A stretch of DNA of 64,000 nucleotides. Source: Thiosocius sp963719025. Lineage in GTDB: Bacteria > Pseudomonadota > Gammaproteobacteria > Chromatiales > Chromatiaceae. The notes below the pieces were generated by a model. The model was not told the origin of the DNA. It saw only the letters and a list, made by a program, of their open reading frames with translations, and did not search any database. The position numbers were made by a program, and so were the translations under genes. Below, piece by piece: positions 9,035 to 16,026 of this stretch. The stretch is taken from NCBI GenBank assembly GCA_963719025.1, contig CAVRBK010000005.1, positions 1 to 64,000 of the forward strand, in the 5' to 3' direction. How positions within the stretch are numbered: the first letter of the stretch is position 1; each line of letters starts with the position of its first letter.

Positions 9035-10132
9035 ATGCGTGATACAGGTGACGTGCCGGAGGTGTGGCTATTCTCGGCCTACCGGGCAGACAGTCACGCG
9101 GCCTGGGCCGACTGGCTGGTAGACAGTCAATCGTGGCTGAAGTGGCGTCGCTTCGAGTTGCCGGGAAGGCATTTCGCCTGGCGTATACGTGGCAATCCGC
9201 TGAGCTGGCTGGACGCATTGCCGGCATCGCGGCCGGATGCGATTGTCGCGACATCAATGGTCGACCTGGCAACCCTGAAGGGATTGCACCCGCGGCTCGG
9301 CCGGGTGCCGTCGTTGTTGTATTTTCACGAGAACCAGTTCGCCTATCCACGCAGTTCCCGCCAGATTGCGAGCATCGAACCGCAGATGGTTCAGCTGTAC
9401 GGCGCACTCGCTGCACAGCGCGTGCTGTTCAATTCGGCCTATAACCGGGATTCGTTTCTTGATGGGGTGTCGGCGCTGTTGCACAGGATGCCGGATCACC
9501 TGCCGTCCGGTGTGGCTGAGCGCCTGGCGCAGCGGATGGGCTTGTGCGCCGTGCCGATCCGGCCGGTTGACCCAGCCGGGGAAAGACAGCGCAATCTGAT
9601 CCTGTGGAATCATCGCTGGGAGTACGACAAGGCGCCGCAGGTTTTTGAAGAGGCCCTGCAACTGCTCGCTGGTCGCGATGTCGACTTCCGGCTGGCCCTG
9701 CTCGGTTCCCGGCCAAACACCGTGCCGGAGGCACTGCGGCAATTGCGGCAGGATTTTGCCTACTGCATCCTTTTCGATGAAAAGGCCGATGCGCAGACCT
9801 ACCGGCAGGTGCTCGGCAGCTGTGCGATAGCGGTCAGCACCGCCCGGCATGAGTTTCAGGGGCTGGCCATGCTCGAGGCGAGCAGTGCCGGCGCGCGCCC
9901 CCTGGTGCCCGATGCACTGTGCTACCCGGAGCAGTATCCGCTCATTTATCGCTACACACAGGACAGCGCCTCGGCACTCGCTGACCGGCTGCAGGACTGG
10001 TTGTGCGGGGAGTTGCCACCGCCGGTTGACGTATCGGCCTGGTATTCCGAGGCACTCGACGACGCCTGGAAACAGGAGCTGCGAGCACTACTGACGGTCG
10101 CCCGACAGCCGGAGCGAAGGCAGCCCGATTGA
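9035..10132 (+). CDS. DUF3524 glycosyltransferase, queuosine-tRNA mannosyltransferase (QTMAN/GTDC1) homologue
   Basis: A 365-residue GT-B glycosyltransferase. The N-terminal half has the DUF3524 signature: DAIVATSMVDLATLKGLHP, then LLYFHENQFAYP (HENQ at 98-101), VLFNSAYNRDSFLD and a PDHLP element. The C-terminal half is a GT4-type nucleotide-sugar domain (ILWNHRWEYDKAP, then EFQGLAMLEASSAGARPLVP with the donor-binding Glu). In vertebrates this family transfers mannose from GDP-mannose to queuosine in tRNA-Asp. The close match of the HENQ block suggests a tRNA or queuosine substrate here as well, but that is inference. Single gene, divergent from pcm, ending just before a convergent small gene. 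Confidence 0.8.
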   Translation: MRDTGDVPEVWLFSAYRADSHAAWADWLVDSQSWLKWRRFELPGRHFAWRIRGNPLSWLDALPASRPDAIVATSMVDLATLKGLHPRLGRVPSLLYFHENQFAYPRSSRQIASIEPQMVQLYGALAAQRVLFNSAYNRDSFLDGVSALLHRMPDHLPSGVAERLAQRMGLCAVPIRPVDPAGERQRNLILWNHRWEYDKAPQVFEEALQLLAGRDVDFRLALLGSRPNTVPEALRQLRQDFAYCILFDEKADAQTYRQVLGSCAIAVSTARHEFQGLAMLEASSAGARPLVPDALCYPEQYPLIYRYTQDSASALADRLQDWLCGELPPPVDVSAWYSEALDDAWKQELRALLTVARQPERRQPD

Positions 10133-10155
10133 TGCGGCCGGGTTTTGCCAAGGCA

Positions 10156-10590
10156 TCAGACAGTAAGAAACAAGGCATTGAACAGCAGGAGCCCGATACC
10201 GAGGTAACCCATCATGGTGAAGAAGCGGTCCCACAGCAGCCGGATGTTTTGTATCCGCTCGATCTGCCTGTGGATTTCGCTGTCCTGCGATGTGTCCAAC
10301 GACGGGTCGAGATAGGTCCGCCGGTGCTTCAGCTCGACCGATTCGATTGCTGCAATGGCCCGTTCCAGCGGTACCCGGTAGAGATGGTTGTCGAGGTCGA
10401 TGAGACGGCGTTTTATGACCTCGTGGCAGTGCATCAGCCCGGCCTCGATATCATTGAAGCGGGCGATGTAACGGATCCGCGGTTGCCCGGCATCCGCATT
10501 GTCCGGCTCGGCAATAGTGTCGTTGGCCAGAAGGCGAACGATTCCAGGTCGATCCCGGTGTGTCTCGACGGCGATGAAACCCTGTTTCAC
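10156..10590 (-). CDS. Hypothetical tail-anchored membrane protein
   Basis: 144 residues from a GTG start. No family recognised. The soluble part is polar and helical (FNDIEAGLMHCHEVIKRRLI, RAIAAIESVELKHRR). One hydrophobic segment lies at the very C-terminus (MMGYLGIGLLLFNALFLTV), so the protein is probably tail-anchored with its bulk in the cytosol. It lies 69 bp downstream of the DUF2889 gene on the same strand and may share its transcript. Codon use resembles the neighbours. Confidence 0.55.
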   Translation of the reverse strand: MKQGFIAVETHRDRPGIVRLLANDTIAEPDNADAGQPRIRYIARFNDIEAGLMHCHEVIKRRLIDLDNHLYRVPLERAIAAIESVELKHRRTYLDPSLDTSQDSEIHRQIERIQNIRLLWDRFFTMMGYLGIGLLLFNALFLTV

Positions 10591-10659
10591 GGCAAGTGCC
10601 TCGAATGCGCTCGGTTCATGCTTCGAGTTTGAACCGTACTTCAGGCGCCGTCTAATGGG

Positions 10660-11226
10660 TCAGGTTTTCGGGCCCTTGTCCCCGAGCGCCTTGGGCCACA
10701 GGCGTTCGACGACTTCACTGCCCTCAGCCAGTGAATGACAGGTGTTGATGAAATCGGTAGGTGGCGCCACCGTATCGTCGATGTGATCACCGGTCTCGCC
10801 GCGCCAGGCATAAACGGTCTGTACTGCGGTAGTGGCCAATGGGCCCAGCAGCTCGACAAGGTGGGTGCAGCCCCAGCGGCCGCCCAGCAACAGCCTGACC
10901 TTTGCTGTCCAGCCCGGTTCGATCTTTTCCCCAACGAGCTTGCCGAAACGGTCGGGGAAGTTCGGGCAGATCGGGTAGGGCGCATGAACTGTCTTCGCCT
11001 CGATGGCCTTGACGGCGAGATCGCAATCGACCGTCATGCGCAGCCACATCTCATGCAGATGCTCGCCGGGCGGGATCTTGCCGCGGCCGTAGGTCTCCAT
11101 TTCTTCTGTGCGGGTATCGATCAGGCTGCCTTCGATGTCCCAGAGACCATCTGTACGCCGATAACCGCGGCATACCATTTGCCGCGTGTGCACCAGCTGG
11201 CGCTCTTCGGGAGGGGGGAGTGGCAT
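10660..11226 (-). CDS. DUF2889 domain protein
   Basis: 188 residues matching the DUF2889 pattern: RRTDGLWDIEGSLIDTRTEE near 24, GEHLHEMWLRMTVDCDLAV near 53, CPNFPDRFGKLVG near 88 and the GGRWGCTHLVELLGPL block near 114. The Cys/His residues in these blocks could bind a metal. Function is unknown; in other genomes members sit near aromatic or steroid degradation and polyester genes. Here it diverges from the phasin gene, and both promoters share a 162-bp gap. Confidence 0.75.
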   Translation of the reverse strand: MPLPPPEERQLVHTRQMVCRGYRRTDGLWDIEGSLIDTRTEEMETYGRGKIPPGEHLHEMWLRMTVDCDLAVKAIEAKTVHAPYPICPNFPDRFGKLVGEKIEPGWTAKVRLLLGGRWGCTHLVELLGPLATTAVQTVYAWRGETGDHIDDTVAPPTDFINTCHSLAEGSEVVERLWPKALGDKGPKT

Positions 11227-11263
11227 AGGTTTAACCTTTTAAGTCAGTGGCTTAACGAAAAAA

Positions 11264-11340
11264 TGCTGCATTGCACCATTTTTTTTCGCCTTAGGGGTTG
11301 ACAACTGATCGGCAGGACCGATATTGTGCATTGCAACATT
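11264..11340 (+). promoter_or_regulatory. Phasin promoter with two matching operator-like repeats
   Basis: A sigma-70-like promoter reads TTGACA (11298-11303), an 18-bp spacer, then TATTGT (11322-11327). A 14-bp element TGCATTGCAmCATT appears twice: 11267-11280 (m = C) and 11327-11340 (m = A). The copies are exactly 60 bp apart, flanking the -35 and overlapping the -10/start. A third, partial TGCACCGCAACA follows at 11343. TGC/GCA-rich elements are the type of site bound by the PHB-responsive repressor PhaR in front of phasin genes, so I infer a PhaR-like operator pair. Confidence 0.6.
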
Positions 11341-11388
11341 GCTGCACCGCAACAATTTACTTTAACTTACGACTGGGGAGAACCTGTC

Positions 11389-11766
11389 ATGCAAAACGAA
11401 ATCCTGGAAATGGTAAACGAGTTCAACGAAAACATGTATGCATCGGCCAAGCGTCTTGCAGAAATCAACATGCGCACCTTCGAAACGATGGCCACCAAGC
11501 AGGCTGCAATCCTCAACGATTGCCTCGAGTCCAGCGCCAAGCAGTACGAAGTGCTGAGCACTGCCAAGGACTACAAAGACGCCCTGGCTGCCCAGAGCGA
11601 GTTGGTCAAAGGCTGCAACGAGAAGTTCATGGGTAACGTCCGCGAGACCACCGAGATGATGACCTCGGTTCGTGACGAGCTGACCGGTCTGGTTGAAGAA
11701 GCTGTGAAGTACACCAGCGAGAGTGTTGAGAAAGCTGGCGAGATGGCTGCCAATAAAGCTGCATAA
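11389..11766 (+). CDS. phaP: Phasin (PHB granule-coating protein)
   Basis: The ATG at 11389 follows a GGGGAG site. The 125-residue product is entirely helical and amphipathic (MQNEILEMVNEFNENM, KQAAILNDCLESSAKQYEVL, VRETTEMMTSVRDELTGLV, repeated Ala/Lys C-terminus), which matches the phasin_2 family. Phasins coat polyhydroxybutyrate granules, setting their size and number. phaB lies 93 bp downstream, the order seen in Chromatiaceae PHB loci; the synthase genes are not in this window. Expression is probably controlled by granule level through the two operator-like repeats upstream, and may be favoured over phaB by the hairpin between them. Confidence 0.85.
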   Translation: MQNEILEMVNEFNENMYASAKRLAEINMRTFETMATKQAAILNDCLESSAKQYEVLSTAKDYKDALAAQSELVKGCNEKFMGNVRETTEMMTSVRDELTGLVEEAVKYTSESVEKAGEMAANKAA

Positions 11767-11777
11767 TGGCAGGTGAA

Positions 11778-11803
11778 GAGGTCGGCACCGCAGTGCCGAC
11801 CTC
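11778..11803 (+). other. Perfect 11-bp hairpin between phaP and phaB
   Basis: GAGGTCGGCAC (11778-11788) pairs exactly with GTGCCGACCTC (11793-11803) over a CGCA tetraloop. No T-run follows, so transcription probably continues into phaB at a reduced level, and the stem would protect the upstream phasin mRNA from 3' exonucleases. The role is inferred. Confidence 0.65.
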
Positions 11804-11859
11804 GACCCTTCTGCGGATCGCCGTAGACTGAATCACAAGAACGAAGACGGAGATTTGGA

Positions 11860-12606
11860 ATGACCAAACGTGTTGCCTTTGTAACCGGAGGAAATGGTGG
11901 AATCGGCTCGGCAGTTTGTCGTGAGCTGGCCAGTCGTGGCACCCAGGTTGTAGCGGGTTACTTCCCACCAGAAAAAGAGGCGGCGGAAGCCTGGCAGAAA
12001 GAGATGCAGAATCAGGGCTTCTCGATTGCGCTTGCTGCCGTGGATGTATCGAATTTTGAAGATTGTGAACGGGCTGTCAACGAGACGGTCGAAGAATTCG
12101 GCTCCGTAGACATCCTGGTCAACTGTGCCGGCATCACGCGGGACGGCACTCTGAAGAAAATGTCGGAAGCGAACTGGAAGGCGGTCATGTCGACCAACCT
12201 GGACAGTGCGTTCAACATGACGCGTCACGTCATCAACGGCATGTTGGAGCGCGGCTGGGGCCGTATCGTCAACATCGCATCGGTGAATGGTCAGCGCGGT
12301 CAGTTTGGTCAGGCGAACTACTCGGCGGCGAAGGCCGGCATGCATGGTTTCACCATGGCTGTCGCCCTTGAAACCGCTGCCAAGGGCATCACCGTGAACA
12401 CGGTTTCCCCGGGATACATCGCTACCGCGATGACCGAGGCCATGCCTGAAGAAGTCCTGAAGTCGATCATCAACAGCGTGCCAATGCGTCGCATGGGCAA
12501 GCCGGAAGAGATCGCAGACACCGTAGCCTGGCTGGCCAGTGAGGCCAATGGCTACACCACGGGTGCCAACATCCCGGTAAACGGCGGTTTGTTTACCAGC
12601 CACTAA
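11860..12606 (+). CDS. phaB: Acetoacetyl-CoA reductase (NADPH-dependent SDR)
   Basis: A 248-residue short-chain dehydrogenase. It has the TGGNGGIGSA nucleotide motif (residues 9-18), NCAG near 87, catalytic Ser in IASVNGQRGQFGQ, and the YSAAK Tyr/Lys pair near 152-156. VAGYFPPEKEA after strand 2 and the SPGYIATAMTEAMPEEVL loop are typical of PhaB, which reduces acetoacetyl-CoA to (R)-3-hydroxybutyryl-CoA for PHB synthesis. FabG is the main alternative, but the phasin neighbour and the FGQ-NYSAAKAGMHGFT block favour PhaB. RBS GGAGAT precedes the ATG. The operon ends at the intrinsic terminator just downstream. Confidence 0.9.
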   Translation: MTKRVAFVTGGNGGIGSAVCRELASRGTQVVAGYFPPEKEAAEAWQKEMQNQGFSIALAAVDVSNFEDCERAVNETVEEFGSVDILVNCAGITRDGTLKKMSEANWKAVMSTNLDSAFNMTRHVINGMLERGWGRIVNIASVNGQRGQFGQANYSAAKAGMHGFTMAVALETAAKGITVNTVSPGYIATAMTEAMPEEVLKSIINSVPMRRMGKPEEIADTVAWLASEANGYTTGANIPVNGGLFTSH

Positions 12607-12640
12607 AAGGCAAAGGCACCATAACAAAAGAACCCTCCTG

Positions 12641-12699
12641 GCAGAGGAATCTGCCCCCTCTGCTTATGTTTTGGCGCCCTCTCCGGGCGCCTATTTTTT
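12641..12699 (+). terminator. Tandem hairpins ending in an intrinsic terminator after phaB
   Basis: A first stem GCAGAGG/CCTCTGC (12641-12647 with 12657-12663) is followed by a strong stem GGCGCCC-TCTCC-GGGCGCC (12673-12691). A T-rich tract, TATTTTTT, runs to 12699. This is a standard rho-independent terminator for phaP-phaB. Confidence 0.9.
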
Positions 12700-12935
12700 C
12701 GTCGCATCAAGGACGGTCGCGACACTGCATCACTTTGGTTGGGTTCTTGGATTGAAAACTGGCTGAATGGGGACATTTGGCTAGGGTATGAACAGGAACG
12801 GCAAACTCTGTGGATTCCGCAATTGCGGTCTCACGGAAAATTTCGACGAGAAAGTGTTCACAATTCCGCGTTGGCCGAAGAGCCAGTCGTAACTCGAAAG
12901 CGGGAATGGATGCGAACAGAGGATGGAGTGTTTTT
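12700..12935 (+). promoter_or_regulatory. LysR upstream region with 12-bp perfect palindrome
   Basis: After the phaB terminator about 235 bp remain before the LysR-type gene. CCGCAATTGCGG (12817-12828) is a perfect palindrome about 110 bp before the start codon and is a candidate operator, possibly for autoregulation. No coding sequence is convincing here. Confidence 0.4.
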
Positions 12936-13946
12936 ATGAGTATTTCCCCCCCGAGTTATAAACAGAACCGGCTCAAACAGCTGCGCGCTTTCTGCAAGAC
13001 GGTCGAGACCAAGAACATTTCGCGAGCGGCCGAAAAGCTTTTTCTGACCCAGCCAACCATTTCACTGCAGATCAAGGCACTCGAACGAGAGCTCGAGGTC
13101 ATTGTTTTTGAACGACATGGCCCGCAGATCCGAATAACCCCGGATGGGGAGTTGTTATACGAGATCGCCAAGCCTCTGCTCGAGGGTATCGACAATCTCG
13201 CCCAGACGTTCGCCAGCAAGAGCGGTCGCCTGGACAGCGGTGAACTGACCATCGTCGCCGGTGAATCCACTATCCTTTACCTGCTCCCCGAATTCGTGTC
13301 CTGCTTCAAGGAACGCCACCCGGGGATCCATATCAAGCTGCTCAACGAGACCGGTCGCGACGGCTTGGCGAAGTTGCGTTCCGATGCCGCGGATTTTGCG
13401 GTTGGGCCGATGGTGGATGGGCAGGACGACCTGGTGTACAAGCCGCTGTTTGCTTTTGAACAGGTTCTGATCGTGCCGCTCAATCACCCCCTGGCGCGCA
13501 ACACCAAGGTGACGCTCGAAGATATCAGCCCGTATGGTCTGATCCTGCCACCGCGCCAGCTCAATCACTGGCGCACAGTGGATCTGGTATTCGAGCAGCA
13601 TGGCGTGCCTTACAGCGTCGTGCTCGAGGCTGGTGGCTGGGAGGTCATCAAGCGCTATGTTGAGCAGGGCCTGGGCATCTCGATCGTCAACGAGATCTGC
13701 CTGACCGGTAAAGAGAAGCTCGCGGTTATCCCGCTGGAAGACTACTTCCCGCGTCGTACCTATGGTGCGGTGACCCGACGTGGCAAGTTCCTCACGCCAC
13801 CCGCCGAGGCATTTCTCGAAGCGATGGCGACCATGCAATGCAAGCTGCCGTACAAGCTGGCAGTCGCGCACGGGCGCGAGGAAGTGCTCGACCCGAATGA
13901 GCTGGATCCACGTCATATGCCGACCAATATCGACGATCTCGACTGA
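12936..13946 (+). CDS. LysR-type regulator, CysB-like
   Basis: Start ATG 12936 is chosen for its GGATGGAG site and because it places the winged HTH at the N-terminus (LKQLRAFCKTVETKNISRAA then QPTISLQIKALERELEV, residues about 12-60). The remaining ~270 residues form the LysR effector domain (GELTIVAGESTILYLLPEF, RSDAADFAVGPM, a VEQGLGISIVNE hinge). The domain length and TLxQPTIS motif place it near the CysB/Cbl branch, which responds to sulfur metabolites; the real ligand is unknown. Total 336 residues, with an unusual acidic tail (VLDPNELDPRH, NIDDLD). It is followed closely by a DUF599 gene and may be transcribed with it. Confidence 0.8.
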   Translation: MSISPPSYKQNRLKQLRAFCKTVETKNISRAAEKLFLTQPTISLQIKALERELEVIVFERHGPQIRITPDGELLYEIAKPLLEGIDNLAQTFASKSGRLDSGELTIVAGESTILYLLPEFVSCFKERHPGIHIKLLNETGRDGLAKLRSDAADFAVGPMVDGQDDLVYKPLFAFEQVLIVPLNHPLARNTKVTLEDISPYGLILPPRQLNHWRTVDLVFEQHGVPYSVVLEAGGWEVIKRYVEQGLGISIVNEICLTGKEKLAVIPLEDYFPRRTYGAVTRRGKFLTPPAEAFLEAMATMQCKLPYKLAVAHGREEVLDPNELDPRHMPTNIDDLD

Positions 13947-13960
13947 TTGGCTGGTCCAGC

Positions 13961-14677
13961 GTGGGTGTCGTGAGTATTCCGCAGGTCGTTATCGACGGCC
14001 TCGCGCTGGGCTGGTTTCTCGCCTGCTGGATGGGGTATACGCGGTATGCGAAACGCCGTTCGGCCACAGATGTCTGCCTGGCCAGCGTGATGCATATGTA
14101 CCGTCGCGAATGGATGATGCAGATGATGTATCGCGACAATCGAATGTCCGATATGTCGGCAATCAGCACGCTGGAACGTAACGTATCGTTTTTCGCCTCC
14201 AGCGCGCTGATCATTCTCGCCGGGGTGCTGACCCTGCTCGGCTATGTCGACCGCGCGATCACTCTTTTTGCAGATCTTCCACTCGCCGGGGATCAGTCCC
14301 GGCTGCAATGGGAGGCAAAGATCTTTCTGCTGATCGTTATCTTCGTCTATGCCTTCTTCAAGTTCACCTGGAGCCTGCGCCAGGTGGGGTTTGCCGCGGT
14401 GCTGATCGGTGCGGCTCCCGATCCGCATCGGGACGAGATCTCCAAAGAGGAGGTCAGGCAGACCTCCGAACGGGCGGCGCGGGTTGTCTCGATGGCCGCG
14501 CACCACTTCAATTTCGGTATCCGTTCCTACTACTTCGCATTGGCGGTGCTGGCCTGGTTGGTCAGTCCCTGGCTGTTCATAGCGGCCACGGCTCTGGTGG
14601 TCTATGTGCTCTATCGTCGCGAGTTTCGCTCGTCGGCACTTTCCACCCTGATGTCGAGTCGCCCGCCCTTATCCTGA
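13961..14677 (+). CDS. DUF599 family membrane protein
   Basis: 238 residues from a GTG start 14 bp after the LysR stop. It has four membrane segments: VVIDGLALGWFLACWMGYT, FFASSALIILAGVLTLLGYV, AKIFLLIVIFVYAFFKFTW and YFALAVLAWLVSPWLFIAA. The cytosolic RREWMMQMMYRDNRMSD segment and the NVSFFASSALI block are the DUF599 signature. The family has no known function. The next two genes follow on the same strand and may form an operon with it. Confidence 0.75.
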   Translation: MGVVSIPQVVIDGLALGWFLACWMGYTRYAKRRSATDVCLASVMHMYRREWMMQMMYRDNRMSDMSAISTLERNVSFFASSALIILAGVLTLLGYVDRAITLFADLPLAGDQSRLQWEAKIFLLIVIFVYAFFKFTWSLRQVGFAAVLIGAAPDPHRDEISKEEVRQTSERAARVVSMAAHHFNFGIRSYYFALAVLAWLVSPWLFIAATALVVYVLYRREFRSSALSTLMSSRPPLS

Positions 14678-14706
14678 ACACTTCAGCTGCCCCGTTCTTC
14701 CGTGGC

Positions 14707-15174
14707 ATGATGGTGCTGTCGTTCGTACCGCAGTCGAGGTTTCGATCTTTGGATCTTTTCGTTTACGGCACCCTGATGGTGCCTTCCGTGATGCATGCGG
14801 TTTGCGGTTATGCGGGTAGCGGCGTGGAAGCGGTACTGCCCGGTTTTCGACGCCGCCTGGTGCGCGGCGAGGTCTATCCGGCGATCCTCCCCTGGAAGGG
14901 CGAGAGCGTTGCCGGTCTGTTGTACCTGTCCGTTTCTCACACCCAGTTGCTGCGTCTGGATGAGTTCGAGGGCGATCTGTACCGCCGGGAGGCGGTGGAT
15001 GTCATGCTCGCCAACCAGCCTGTCACCGCGCAAACCTACGTGATCTGCGCGGCGAGTAGCGATCTGCTCAGCGATCGCCCGTGGAAAGCGCAGACGTTTG
15101 TCCGGCAGGGCCTGGATCAGTTCATGCGTGCCTACCCTGGTTTTGCGCGTGGCGCTGGGGGACAGAGCGAATGA
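14707..15174 (+). CDS. Gamma-glutamylcyclotransferase-like (AIG2 family) protein
   Basis: 155 residues from ATG 14707 (a second ATG at 14710 is equally possible). The fold signature is clear: DLFVYGTLMVPSVMHAV supplies the substrate loop, GLLYLSVSHTQLLRLDEFEGDLY supplies the conserved catalytic Glu, and R-R-EAVDV closes the barrel. Enzymes of this fold split gamma-glutamyl-amines or gamma-glutamyl peptides to 5-oxoproline, or serve as maturation factors. It overlaps the next gene by four bases (ATGA), which implies coupled translation, so its substrate may relate to the kinase-like partner. Confidence 0.75.
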   Translation: MMVLSFVPQSRFRSLDLFVYGTLMVPSVMHAVCGYAGSGVEAVLPGFRRRLVRGEVYPAILPWKGESVAGLLYLSVSHTQLLRLDEFEGDLYRREAVDVMLANQPVTAQTYVICAASSDLLSDRPWKAQTFVRQGLDQFMRAYPGFARGAGGQSE

Positions 15175-15866
15175 ACGGCAAAGAACAGGGGGCGCATGGC
15201 CGGGAAGACGACCGGCCGGCGCTAAAAATTGATTGCCTGCTGCCGAGTGGTCGACGGGCGGCACTGGTGTCCTCCACTGGGAATCATTGCCAGGTTTGGC
15301 GCAGTACCCGACGGGACGACGATGTAAGCCCGGACGAAACCTATGTCGAGTTCGTGATCAAGTATCCGCGGGACTGTCACCATTCGTCGGATGCCCACAT
15401 TCTTGCCCGCCAGTACCGATTTTTACGCGAGCAGTTGGGGGAGATCGTGCCCGAGGCGCTGTTCGTGATCTCGTGTATTGAAAACCAGCCGAATCTCTTC
15501 GTGGTGGCGCGTGCAGTCAACATCTGGTTCAACATCGCCAACCCGATGAACCGCGAGGAAGCGGTCGGTCTGTTGAGCGACTACCCGATCGCCTATGATC
15601 AGTTGCGCCGATTCGTGGATCTGGCGAGAGAATGGCGCAAGGGGCCGAACCCGCGGGTGATCGACCTGTACGGGCTGGATAACCTGGTCATGGATAACCA
15701 ACGGCAGATCCGCTTCATCGACAGCTTCTACGTGTTTTTTTTCGAAGATATGCTGCACATGTTGGGCGGAGAGCGTGATTACGACCTGGAAGAGAAGATT
15801 GCGGTCTCGCTGCGGCGACTGGATTATCTGGATGAGATCCTTGCCGAGGCAAAACAACCCGATTGA
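15171..15866 (+). CDS. Kinase-like fold protein of unknown function
   Basis: 231 residues, starting at the ATG that overlaps the stop of the cyclotransferase-like gene. No named family recognised. The order of motifs resembles a protein-kinase-like fold: a loop PSGRR (25-29), strand EFVIKYP with K64, an acidic helix near 84-95, a hinge region, DLYGLDNLVMD with D165 and N171, and IRFIDSF with D184. N171 to D184 is 13 residues, the spacing between the metal-binding Asn and Asp in kinases. The HRD His is absent. It may be a small-molecule or tRNA kinase, or a pseudokinase. The motif reading is mine and has not been checked by structure prediction. Confidence 0.5.
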   Translation: MNGKEQGAHGREDDRPALKIDCLLPSGRRAALVSSTGNHCQVWRSTRRDDDVSPDETYVEFVIKYPRDCHHSSDAHILARQYRFLREQLGEIVPEALFVISCIENQPNLFVVARAVNIWFNIANPMNREEAVGLLSDYPIAYDQLRRFVDLAREWRKGPNPRVIDLYGLDNLVMDNQRQIRFIDSFYVFFFEDMLHMLGGERDYDLEEKIAVSLRRLDYLDEILAEAKQPD

Positions 15867-16026
15867 ACCAACGATGGCAGCGCGGCCTTGCAGCTATCCC
15901 ATTTTCGGGTCGAAGCGCCTACGATAGGCAAAAACCAGGCGCACGATCTGGAGTACATTGACAAAAAGAACCAGTAACGCCGGGGACACGGCGAAACCAC
16001 CGAAATCGTGTCTGAGAGGAACACCC

